From: Selaginella tamariscina
Lineage: Eukaryota > Streptophyta > Lycopodiopsida > Selaginellales > Selaginellaceae
DNA: 64,000 nt
Direction of reading: 5' to 3'
NCBI GenBank assembly: GCA_003024785.1
Contig: PUQB01000071.1
Coordinates: 493,501 to 557,500 of the forward strand
Made by a program: the position numbers and the translations under genes. How positions within the stretch are numbered: the stretch's first letter is position 1; each line of letters opens with the position of its first letter. Shown piece by piece: positions 1 to 10,108 of this stretch. The notes beneath the pieces are model-generated. The model made no database searches. It was not told the DNA's origin and worked only from the letters and a program-made list of their open reading frames with translations.

Positions 1-4
1 GTAA

Positions 5-168
5 GGATTTTACAAATGACAAACTATCTCCCATTGTAATGTATTTCACTTTTCAAATATGTATATGTTCATATATAATAAATGTGAATACATATATATT
101 CGTAAAATAAAAGACATTGTAAAGGGAGATAGTTTTACAAAAAAATTCTTTTATCATTTGTAAAATCT
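5..168. repeat. 165-bp self-complementary hairpin element, copy a
   Basis: The two ends are inverted copies of each other: it opens with GATTTTACAAATGACAAA and closes with the reverse complement of nearly the same string, and the interior (CTATCTCCC, then GGGAGATAG) is also paired. It could fold into one long stem. Two more copies lie at 3112-3277 and 38619-38784. Copies b and c sit at the centre of larger inverted arms. A MITE or the core of a foldback element is the likely identity; no coding capacity is visible. Confidence 0.75.
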
Positions 169-169
169 T

Positions 170-1690
170 AATAAAATGGGAATTTTTTCTATCAATAGCC
201 TAAAAATACACAAATAATTAGATATAAAGATTTATTATATATAATATAATAGTAGTAATATATATATATACACACACATGCATACATTACTTTGTATTGT
301 ATAAAATTTATAATCAATATTTCTTAATTTCCTATTTCCCAATTTTAAAAAATCTTTATGTTATTTATATATACACAACTTATTTATATTTCCAATTTCA
401 TATTACTTCATATACAAAAATTATTATTCACAATGAGCATTATACTCATTATACACTTTATAAAACTGTTATGTCGCATATTAAAAGTGCTTTTAAAAAT
501 ATTCAACAATATCTATTTATTTAATAAATTATATTCTACCCAACTTATAGGATAATAATTATTATTAAATAAGATTACTTAGTTATATAATAATACACAA
601 ATATGTACATATAAAATTAATACAAATACATATACATAAATAATAATAATGCTTACTATTTAATACATATTTATATGAATATATATATATATATATCAAT
701 ATATTTAAATATTTAAATATACGTGTATGTTAATATAAATACCGTTATATGGTTTACAGACCAGATTTTGAGTATGTCCCGTAGTGTTAAAAATGCACCA
801 AACTCCCACTTCAACTATAAAATTTTTTAAAAATCAAAAAAATTTATAATTAAATAAAAATATAATAATATACCTCCCCAAATGTGCAACTTACATTTTG
901 ATTAAACAAAATATTAAAACGTTTTTCCATTGTAGCCATCGGCAGCTTTTTCTATAATAAAACAAACACCTGATCCATTTGAAAAATAGATTAAAACCAC
1001 TTAATTATACACATATCGGCTCTTTCAATATGTATATATTTATTTATACACACACATATACATACATATATTTTATAAGTATACTTACCTTGCTGACGTA
1101 AATATAACACGTTTGCCATTATTATTTCTTTCTTCTTCAAAATAAGCCTTAAAAAGTGATTAATTCTTTTTAATAATAATAAATTAACTTATTAAATTAT
1201 ATAATAATTTACACAATTTACTTATATTTAATATTTAAAATGCTATAATATATTTAATATTTACATAAGCTATTTAAATGTTTATCATTAAGTCTATCCT
1301 ACATGTTGCAGGTAGACTTTGGCTTTACCATTTTTTATAACAAAATAAAAAAAAATCAAGTTTTACTTAATATTTATTGAATTCTAAATTTACTATTTAA
1401 CTAATTTAAAAATACTTAAATTTAAATATTAAAACATATTAACCAATATACATTATAATACACTTTGTACAAAAAAATTTAAAAAAAATAGAATATTTTA
1501 TGTTTTTGAAAGAAAAATCGTAGCTTGCTAAAAGACACTGCAAAACTTCTTTTCCTATCTTAATTGAAAATTTATGTATAATTAAAATTCAGTAGTGTTT
1601 TTGCTTACCGTATAATTTCGTGTTCATACCTATTGATTACAAGTGGGTCTGGATATGTTTTGATGCTTCCATCTGAAATTAACTGGCTCA
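170..1690 (+). repeat. foldback element arm (module A, forward)
   Basis: AT-rich non-coding sequence that recurs forward at 3300-4810 and 38800-40020, and in reverse complement at 2120-3060 and 37240-38600. Shared landmarks include TTATGTTATTTA, AATGTGCAACTT, CCATTGTAGCCAT and GTAGACTTTGGCTTTACCAT. It reads outward from a hairpin core and ends in a segment (CTGAAATTAACT) also found in the short foldback elements at 46.7-47.7 and 55.9-56.9 kb. The outer end runs directly into the F-box fragment. No gene is seen in it. Confidence 0.7.
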
Positions 1691-2012
1691 AAGAGGCCGT
1701 TTGAAAGGAAACCATCTCACACACCCCAATTGCTGTGGAAGTCAATGGCAAAAACATATTACCCTTGCGTAAAACGCAAAACTTATGACAAATGCCATTC
1801 TCTACATACAAGTACCTCTGAAATGCCGGCCTCTTAGCAATACCTTGACAATGTCCCGCCCGTGTTCCTGTGACCATTGCTGCCTCAAGGAGCGCAATTC
1901 CAAGATCAAGCGCCTCCATGATGTGCACCCCCGCGCAGTCCAGCAGGCTCTGCAAATCGAGCAGCAGAAAGACGCTTACCCACACCTCATCTGCGACTCT
2001 CTCCCACGCCAT
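1605..2012 (-). pseudogene. F-box protein N-terminal fragment fused to foldback element
   Basis: Reading from the ATG at 2012, the first ~28 residues (MAWERVADEVW... then LLLDLQSLLDCAGV) resemble a plant F-box, the Skp1-binding motif of SCF ubiquitin ligases. A further ~80 residues continue the host gene. From about 1690 the frame reads into foldback repeat sequence and stops at 1605, so the last ~28 residues are transposon-derived. The same gene start occurs inverted at 41384 onward, where more of the C-terminal region remains. That copy lacks about 19 bases inside the F-box; this one keeps the F-box but has lost everything downstream. A captured or duplicated fragment is likely, since no F-box-associated or kelch domain is left. 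Confidence 0.6.
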
Positions 2013-2017
2013 TAGTT

Positions 2018-2034
2018 AAACCTAACCCTAAAAA
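2018..2034 (-). promoter_or_regulatory. telo-box-like motif before F-box start
   Basis: In gene orientation the sequence TTTTAGGGTTAGGTTTAA lies a few bases before the ATG. The same motif is kept before the second F-box copy at 41364-41380. TTAGGGTT-type telo-boxes are common in plant promoters and 5' leaders. A role here is inferred from position only. Confidence 0.45.
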
Positions 2035-2119
2035 CACGTTGCATCATTTCACATTAAAAGTGGAGATCTAAAGTGTTGAGTGTTATTTTTAAGATATGTT
2101 AAGAATATGAAAATACGCT

Positions 2120-3060
2120 AATTGTAACTTTTGTAATATACTATTATTAAAATATAATATTTTAATATTAAATATAAATAAATTATGTAAATTGTTATAT
2201 AATTTAATAAGTTAATTTATTATTATTTAAAAAGAACTAGCCACTTTTGAGGCTTATTTTAGAGAAAAAAGCAGTACCAACGGCAAAAGTGATATATTTA
2301 GTTAATAGAAATAAGTATACTTATAGGATATATGTATGTATAAATAAATATATACGTGTGTGCATAATTAAGTGGTTTTATTTTATTTTTCAAATGGACT
2401 AGGGTTTCTTTTATTAAAGAGAGTACTGCCAATGGTTATAGTGGAAGGACGTTTGAATATTTTGTTTAACCAAAACGCAAATTGCACATTTGTGGTATTT
2501 TTATTTAATTATTAAAGTTTTTTAATTTTTATAGTTAAAGAGGGAATTCGGTTAGTCATGTGCATTTTGAACAATATGATTCATGCTTAAAGTCTGGCCT
2601 GTAAAGTATTCTATATTTAATATACATGTACACACACATAAGCATATGTTAAATATTTAAATATATTGATATACATATATATACTCACCATAAGCATGAA
2701 TTAAATGTTAAGCATTATTATTATTATATATGTGTGTATGTGTATTCATATAATTTATAATATTTATGTATTACTGTAGAACTAAATATTTTTGTTTAAT
2801 AATAATAATTATGTTGTAAGTTAGCAGAATATAATTTGTTAAAACAAATAAATTATTGAATATTTTAAAAAACACTTTCAACATATATACATAATAGCTC
2901 CATCATGTATATCTGTAAAAATAACATAAGGATTTGCTAAGGTGAGGAAATAAAAAATTAGGAAATATAGGCTATGAGTTTATATAACACAGAGTAATGT
3001 AATATATATATATATATATATATATACATACATACATTATTATTTATATTATATATAAAT
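2120..3060 (-). repeat. foldback element arm (module A, inverted)
   Basis: Reverse complement of module A: CAATGGTTATAGTGGAAGGAC here corresponds to the forward-strand GCCAT/CCATTGTAG region at 900-960 and 4080-4100. With the hairpin at 3112-3277 and the forward arm at 3300-4810 it forms a palindrome of about 2.7 kb. Runs of (AT)n mark 3000-3026. No coding potential is seen. Confidence 0.65.
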
Positions 3061-3111
3061 AAAACATTATATTTAGTAATTAAGCTTTATTTATATAATT
3101 TTTAAGTTGTT

Positions 3112-3277
3112 GGGATTTTACAAATGACAAACTGTCTCCCATTATAATGTGTTTCACTTTTTAAGTATGTATATGTTCACATTTAATAAATGTGAATATA
3201 CACATTTCCCTAAAATGAAAACATTGTAAGGGGAGATAATTTTACAAAAAAAATTCTTTTGTCATTTGTAAAACCCT
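3112..3277. repeat. 165-bp self-complementary hairpin element, copy b
   Basis: Second copy of the hairpin at 5-168, with the same GGGATTTTACAAATGACAAA end and its inverted counterpart (TTTGTAAAACCC). It lies exactly between the inverted arm 2120-3060 and the forward arm 3300-4810, which suggests it is the centre of the foldback element rather than a random insertion. Confidence 0.75.
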
Positions 3278-3299
3278 AATAAAATAGGGTTTTTTTTCG

Positions 3300-3371
3300 T
3301 CAATGGCCTAAAAAATACACAAATAATTAGATATAAATGTTTTATTTATATATAATATAAATAATAATGTA

Positions 3372-3423
<52 letters not shown>

Positions 3424-4810
3424 TATACATTACTCTGTATTATATAAAATTCATAACCGATATTTTCTAATTTCTCATTTTTTCGCTCTAGAAAATCCTT
3501 ATGTTATTTACACAACACACACACACAACTTACTTATTTCTTCATTTTCATGTTGTTTCATATGCAAAAAATTATTATTCATAATGAGTATTACTAGCTG
3601 ATTAAATACACCCGATAGAACTATTACACATGCATGTTGGAAGTGTTTTCTTAAAATATTTAGCAATATCTATTTGTTTTGACAGATTGTATTCTATTCA
3701 ACTTACAAAATAATAATAATTATTAAACAAGATTACTTAATTTTATAATAATACACAAATATGTACATATCAAATTAATACAAATACACATACACAAATA
3801 ATAATAATGCTTAACATTTAAAACATGCTTATGTGAGCATATATATGTATATTAATATATTTAAATATTTAACGCATCCTTATATATGTGTATATTAATA
3901 TAATATAGTTATATGGTTTACAGACCAGACTTTGAGCATGTACTACAATGTAAAAAATGTACATGACCGATCGAACTCCCTCTTCAACTATAAAATCAGA
4001 AAACTTTAATAATTAAATAAAAATATAATAATATACTTCCGCAAATGTGCAACTTGTAGTTTGATTAAATAAAATATTAAAACATTTTTCCATTGTAGCC
4101 ATTGGCAACTCTCTCTTTAATAAAACAAACACCTAATCCATATGAAAAACAAAAATAAAAACCACTTAATTATGCACATATGAATTTAACACACATATAC
4201 ATACATATATCTTATAAGTATACTTACCTCTGCCCACATAAATATAACATGTTTGTCATCATTATTTCTTCTTCTTTAAAATAAGCCTTAATTCTTTCTT
4301 AATAATAAAATTAACTTATTAACTTATACATAATTTACTTATATTTAATACTTAAAATGCTATATTTTAATAATAATATATTTAGTATTTACATAAGTTA
4401 TTTAAATATTTACTGTTAGGTCTGTACTTGCTATGTGTTGTGGGTAGACTTTGGCTTTACCATTTTCTATAACAAAATGAAAAAAATCAAGTTTTGCTTA
4501 ATATTTATTGAATTCTAAATATATTATTTAAATATTAAGACATATTACAAAGACAGAGATTACCTCAATATACATTATAATACACTTTGTACAGAAAAAG
4601 TTGAAAAAATAAAATATTTTATGTTTTAAGAGAAATCGTACCTTATGAAAGACATTCAAAGCTTCTTGTTATCCTAACAGAAAATTTATGTATAATTAAA
4701 ATCCAATAAGAACTCGAGTGTTTTGCTTATCTATAGTTTTATGTGTTCGTGCCTATTGATTGCCAGTGGTCTGGATATGTTTAATGGCTTCCATCTGAAA
4801 TTAACTAGCT
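3300..4810 (+). repeat. foldback element arm (module A, second forward copy)
   Basis: Closely follows 170-1690 from the (AT)n(AC)n tract at 3376-3424 to the CTGAAATTAACTAGCTC end, and is the mirror of 2120-3060. Non-coding. The outer end continues into the CT/GA-rich outer arm at 4811-5035. Confidence 0.65.
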
Positions 4811-5035
4811 CAACAGAACAAATCCATACAAATGTAGAGAGAGAATGATGAAAAAGAGAGATGATGATAATGAGAGAGACATGATGGTGAAAAAAATGCA
4901 GATTTTTAAAAGAAAAATGACTTAATGTTCTACATTATTATTTTTAAAAGACCCATTTATTAAAAATTATACCTTTGCGGTAAAGATCGCTCCTCATTGA
5001 AGAAAGACATAAAAGATATGATAAACCTATCATAT
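4811..5035. repeat. outer end of foldback element, GA-rich
   Basis: Sequence with AGAGAGAATGATGAAAAAG, then ATGCAGATTTTTAAAAG, CCATTTATTAAAAATTATA and GATCGCTCCTC. The same block occurs inverted at 35871-36050, 46680-46860 and 55900-56060, and in this orientation at 47490-47690 and 56740-56930. It marks the terminus of the foldback family. No host gene is seen. Confidence 0.65.
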
Positions 5036-6900
5036 CAAAACAATGTATATAGAATATGCTTTTAAAAGATATTTAATGAGTTTAATTTTTTACTGTATTG
5101 TAAACTATTAAATATAGGGAAATTATCAAATCGCCCTCTAGTTTTATGTAATCATCGAACTAACCCTCTAGTTTTAAAAAAGCCTTGAGTGCTTAATAAT
5201 ACACTCACACACACATGTAATGTTATATATTTTAGCATTAAACAATATTTTATCAGCTTTAAACAATATATTACATGGGTTGCGTGGATAGATGTGCGTG
5301 TGTGTGTTCTGATTAGTAGAATTATTTTCTAAAATACATTATAAAATGAAGGATTCTATGAACTTAATGGACTTGTGTACTACTACTACTGTAATATGAA
5401 TAATACCTTGTGAGATTCAAAGTGGAATTGCAGTTTACCATCCGGATCTGATAGCTTACAAATCTAACTACCCCAGAGCCACATAATGCCGCCCTAGCCA
5501 GCAAGATTTCTGTGTCCATTTAATAATGAAAGGAAAACATTGCTTAGTTAGTCTGCATCCGCACTCTTATGACATGAACAGGCCAACATTTTTCTATATA
5601 AAGTTGGACGGCTGAGATGATTTCACACAGCCAGATCTAGTGGCAAAGAGTAAAGTTTCAATTATGAAATAAATAAAGTCTCATTATTTCATAAAGTCTC
5701 AGAACATAACGCTTGTTTTATGAGTTTTTTAATTTAATAATTTTAATTAAATTCTTTATTAAATTTTATTTCTAGGGTTGAAATAATGTCCGTGACTTAT
5801 TGCAGTAAACATTGCTGTCAATGAGGACGGTCTAGGTTAATGTGTAGGGTGACGAGCTGATAATAAAAACATAAATCATTAATTGTTCTTCAACTGGTTA
5901 TTTCTTGGAATTATTTCTTTAATGGACTAAAATAAGGTTGTTATATGGGCTGACGAGGAAAGAATTACTATTATATATTGATATATTTAAAATATTCGTA
6001 TCAGATGGCACATCGTAAGATTGTTACAGAGAATGTTGAGCTTATAAAATTTGTTTATCATAGACTGTGGTCTAGAAATCAACAATGTATAAACATTGGA
6101 CGATTTAAATCTTTTAAAATTTATTTAAATATATAATATAATTTAATATTCTATAAAGATGCACTCAATTTCAAAGGACAAACATGTTTATATTGTATAT
6201 ATACAGTTAAATTATGATAAAAGTGTGTTAATTTAAATAACTAATGATATCATAAATTAACTTCCAATTGTAGTTTTCATCAAGCCACCAATGATTTAAG
6301 CATTAAAATTAAAAAATATTAAAACTTATAAAATTTTATTTTAAACTTAAAATTGAGAATAATGTCATTAATGGCACAATAAATTTTCTAAATAAACGAC
6401 TTGCAAAATTAAATATTAAAATTATAAAATAAAATTCATCACATCAATTTTCATGATAAAATAAAATTCATCACCATCATTTTCTATGTATAAATTTAAA
6501 TTCACAAATGTTAAAATCACTTCTTGTACCAAATACAAGTTTTTGATTTGACATACTACTCATTTACATGACATAACTCTAGGGTCGTTACACATATATC
6601 TCTTCTCTTAATTCATCATTTAAAAATATTATTTTTAAGTCATCTAGGGAATTTTTAAATCAAATTTTGTAACAAATATAAATAATACACATATTGTTAT
6701 AACATGAACAAAAGAAAAAAAAAAATTCATAATCACCTCATTTGACTTAGGATAATCCCTTTTGTTTTATAGTTATTAATGAAATTGTTGACATTATACT
6801 TTATCTAAACATTTCATTTACCCTCATGATCCAGTATTATATTAAAGCAAAATTATTTCTTTTTTACATAAGTTAATATCCTATGGAAGTAAATTAAAAC
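5036..6900. repeat. outer left palindrome block, no gene seen
   Basis: Inverted match to 33790-35870. The middle (about 5440-5900) is less AT-rich than its surroundings and contains a TATA-like TATATAAAG at about 5597, kept in the other arm as TTTATATAAG near 35027. No convincing reading frame follows it on either arm. It may be a promoter remnant or a transposon end. Confidence 0.55.
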
Positions 6901-8120
6901 ATATAATGTATATTTATTTAAAGTAAAAAATAAATATATGGATTATCTATTTTGCACAATATTCTTATGTTTATTTGTGCAACTTCCTTGTACAAATGTA
7001 TAGTAACTGTTCGAATATGTCAGATACATTGATGAACTCCCATGCTGTAATAAATATTCTTCAATCTCAATTTAGCTTAAGATCAGATTAATGATGGTGA
7101 AGTTCGCATAGAGAGTGTACACAAATTTTAATCAACAATTTAAAAACAATTTTTATAACCATTCATCACTTTTACAATAATGTTGTTGACATTGGTTTTT
7201 TTTAATAATTTTTAAACTTCTTTCTCTTTCTAAATCACGTTATTGAGACAGCTAAAGATGCATCATATGTTAATATTTATAATTCCCCACTAGTCGTGTG
7301 TAATACACACACGCACACACACACATATATATGTGTGTGTATGTCAACTTTATTGTTCAAATACTCAAATTATAATTCTTTTGTGAAAATAAAATAATAA
7401 GTAGACATTCTTTTAACCTTATTATAAATTTTTAAACAATCTTATTTAAATTATCAGAATGAAAACTTAAATATTAAATGAATACAATAAAAATAAGAGT
7501 GATACTATAACATTTTTAATTATTTATTAATAATAAATAGTAAAATTTATTAAAGTGTGTAATACAAATAATGTTTTAACATGTATAAGATATTTATATT
7601 TTCAACTATTTATGTTCGGACGTCTATGCAATATTATATAAATAAAAGTGTAAATAAAATAGTAACATATAAAATAAATAATTAGAATAGAACTACAATA
7701 AAAACTTGTCCCTTTATTTAATAAAGTGAGCTTAGTGTCATTAAATAAAGCATAAAATATATTAAATATTTATTTTCGGTCCCTGTGCCCTTTTAAATAT
7801 TTTAATTTAAATATTATATTATTTATCAACATATTATAAATTATACATTAAAATATATTAAAATCACATTACTAATTAAAATTTATATTATGTAGGTCTT
7901 GAGATTTTAATTTTATTAAAATTATTAAGTTTGCAAAATATTAACTTTTAAATTTAAAATTAAAATTAGCTTACTTTACTTAGGGTTTAAAAGCACAATT
8001 ATAAAATATTAATTAAATACAATAGTATTTATGATTATTTGATGATTTATAATTTTTATATAAACCTGCTAGCATTGATTTCTTTTATTTAGAGATCTTG
8101 AGAAACAGACAGAATTATTA
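6901..8120. other. AT-rich non-coding stretch with recurring module
   Basis: No gene seen. The part from about 7340 to 7990 (CAATACTCAAAT... TAGACA.TCTTTTAACCT.ATTATA... GGTCCCTGTGCC) recurs directly at about 14826-15610 and inverted at about 27300-28310. It behaves as a dispersed repeat or is part of the arm duplication. A short alternating (AC)n/(GT)n run lies at 7305-7345. Confidence 0.5.
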
Positions 8121-8121
8121 A

Positions 8122-8567
8122 TTAATAAGTGTAAAGTTTAATGTTGTACTTGAGTACTAAATTACCTCCATTGTTGCTTATCAGATATGCAAGAAGCGTG
8201 CCAAGGTATGTCCCATCCGCTAAAGAGATGACAAATGTCACGTAGACATTCTCCGGTGAAGCAGCTGATATCAATCCAATGGCCGTCCAAGCTCCGTGGA
8301 GTTGTACGCTGGTCCGCTTGTGAGCTTCTCATTCACTACTGCTGTGTAGGAGGTATTAATTGAAGGGAATGCTTTGAACACGGCCGACTATTGGGAACTC
8401 CGTCTGGTTCATCGTGCTCGTCGGAAAGACTGTAACATGCTCGTAGATTTCCAGTCGCTTGACAAGGCGCAGATGAGGAGGCACCTGCAAAGAAGAAGAA
8501 CTTGTGCGTACAGGAAATGCGATGTAAGAAACAAAGTGGCCACGAACATCCTTGCAAACATCTCCAT
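8122..8567 (-). pseudogene. dirigent-like protein B, broken copy
   Basis: Aligned by eye with the intact copy at 26661-27194, this minus-strand gene starts at the same ATG (8567) and ends at the same TAA (8122). It carries four lesions: a 10-base deletion in the signal-peptide region between short TCG repeats; a 4-base insertion near the NTSYTAVV segment; a one-base deletion in the conserved GRA(I/V)G segment; and a deletion of about 95 bases that removes most of the C-terminal strands including the GGTGxYLGTFG motif. It cannot make a dirigent fold. It diverges from dirigent A across a 213-bp intergenic region. Confidence 0.85.
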
Positions 8568-8780
8568 TGTGTTGTTGTGTTGTTGGTAAGTAACATATGG
8601 ATCTCGATTTATATTCGGATGCAGTTTGTTTTCAAGTGGAACTCGTCGTGATATATTCGGATGCAGTTTGTTTTCAAATGGAAATCTTCGTGATATCTGC
8701 TCAGAATTTCAAATAGAAATCTTCAACTATCCACCTACCATGAAAATAAAACCAGCGAGGTTGAATATGATCAAACAGAC
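8568..8780. promoter_or_regulatory. bidirectional dirigent promoter with 42-bp tandem repeat
   Basis: The 213 bp between the two start codons hold two head-to-tail 42-bp units, 8613-8654 and 8655-8696, both opening ATTCGGATGCAGTTTG and closing CGTGATAT. The same pair is kept, inverted, at about 26540-26620 in the other arm. Because the two genes diverge, the repeat must lie in the regulatory or 5' leader region of both. No clear TATA box is seen. Shared control is an inference. Confidence 0.6.
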
Positions 8781-9323
8781 ATGATTGCGTTTGTGAAGAA
8801 AGCAGTCGTTCTGTTCCTTCTTCTTGTTACGCCCAGTATGGCTGATATGCTCCCTCGGCCTCGGCCCCGTCTGGTGGAAACCACGGTGTTATACGAGCAC
8901 GCTGTTGTTTCCGCGACGAACACCATGGCTCAGAGTGAGTACGGGATCGCAGGACCCGTGCAAGCTGCTCCTTTCAGTACATCCTACGCAGCAGTTGTCA
9001 ACAATAAGCTCACAACTGGGCCGGACTACAACTCGAGCGAAGCTGGAAGGGCCGTCGGTATATTCTCAGCTCCTGCACCGGGTCTCCTCTATATCTCCTT
9101 CGACCTCGTTCTAAGGAATGGTAACCTTGTTGGGGCCGGGATCTATAACGCGACCTCGGCCACCTTCGCAATCACTGGTGGCACCGGGAGCTACCTCGGA
9201 ACTTTTGGTAATTTCACTGCTACTCTTGTGAGCGTCAGCCCTCAGGGTAATCTGGTGTTCAGGTATCTCATATATCTCTTTACTTATTGGGTATGCTTTT
9301 TAAATAAAACTGCCATTATTTAA
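8781..9323 (+). CDS. dirigent-like secreted protein A
   Basis: Single-exon gene of 180 codons. Residues 1-21 are a signal peptide (MIAFVKKAVVLFLLL... ending SMAD), so the product is predicted to be secreted to the cell wall. The body matches the dirigent family: an EHAVVSATNTM strand, then LTTGPDYNSSEAGRAVGIF (family pattern LT.GP..NS...GRA.G.Y), then the barrel motif ITGGTGSYLGTFG. Dirigent proteins steer stereoselective coupling of phenoxy radicals in lignan and related pathways; the substrate here is unknown. Two NxT/S glycosylation sites are visible. Oddity: the paralogue at 25935-26445 ends ...LFTY-stop (TGA), but here the stop is TGG (9288-9290), which adds 11 residues (from W to ATII-like end). 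It shares a divergent promoter with broken dirigent B. Confidence 0.88.
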   Translation: MIAFVKKAVVLFLLLVTPSMADMLPRPRPRLVETTVLYEHAVVSATNTMAQSEYGIAGPVQAAPFSTSYAAVVNNKLTTGPDYNSSEAGRAVGIFSAPAPGLLYISFDLVLRNGNLVGAGIYNATSATFAITGGTGSYLGTFGNFTATLVSVSPQGNLVFRYLIYLFTYWVCFLNKTAII

Positions 9324-10073
9324 ATTATCAAATTTTCTTATAAAATTAAATTGCTAAATGTTAATGTCTATCTAGTTTCAAAATTTACCAAAAAGAGAAA
9401 CAAAAAAAATGAAGATGATGTATGAATAGATAGATTTAATCACACATTTACAGCTCCAATAACATATTTATAAAAGGTTTTTTTGTTATCTTATAACTAA
9501 TTTAATGAATTATTTTATTAAAATTTGTTATTACTCAACTTCCATACTAATTTTTTAAAAATATTTAATAATTATGTAATATATATATATATATATATAT
9601 AATATTATAATTTAATAAGAACAAAAACATATATAATTCATTAAATTATTCAAAGAGAATTGATCTTCTTTGAATTTACTTTTTAAACAAAAAAGGAAAA
9701 GCGGTAAAAAACATGCATGTAATATTTACTTCATACGAGGTAAGTACCATTTAAATATAGATACGTAGTTAACACTATATGAATAATTAAGTAGTTTTTT
9801 TTTTCTTTCTAAATGGATTTCCTATTAAAAAATTATTAAAAAAAGAAATCCTATTAGAAAAATAACTGTCTATGCTAATAATTGAAGAATTTTATTATAC
9901 ATTATTTAGCGACATACCAACTCTACCTTCGCTCATGTATTAATTATAAATTATTATATTTTTATTTAATTATTAAAGTTTATTAAATTTTCCTAGTTGA
10001 GAAAGTATTTTGAACATCAGTACGTTGAAATTATGGTCGAAAGATCGTATAATAACATGTATTTAAATATACT

Positions 10074-10108
<35 letters not shown>

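Noticed and set aside
297-555. Two overlapping open frames near the left edge
   Set aside because: Low-complexity Tyr/Ile/Phe translation of foldback arm sequence; not conserved in the other module A copies.
2018-2034. Interstitial telomere repeat array
   Set aside because: Only one or two degenerate TTAGGG units are present, and always beside start codons, so a regulatory motif fits better than old telomere DNA.
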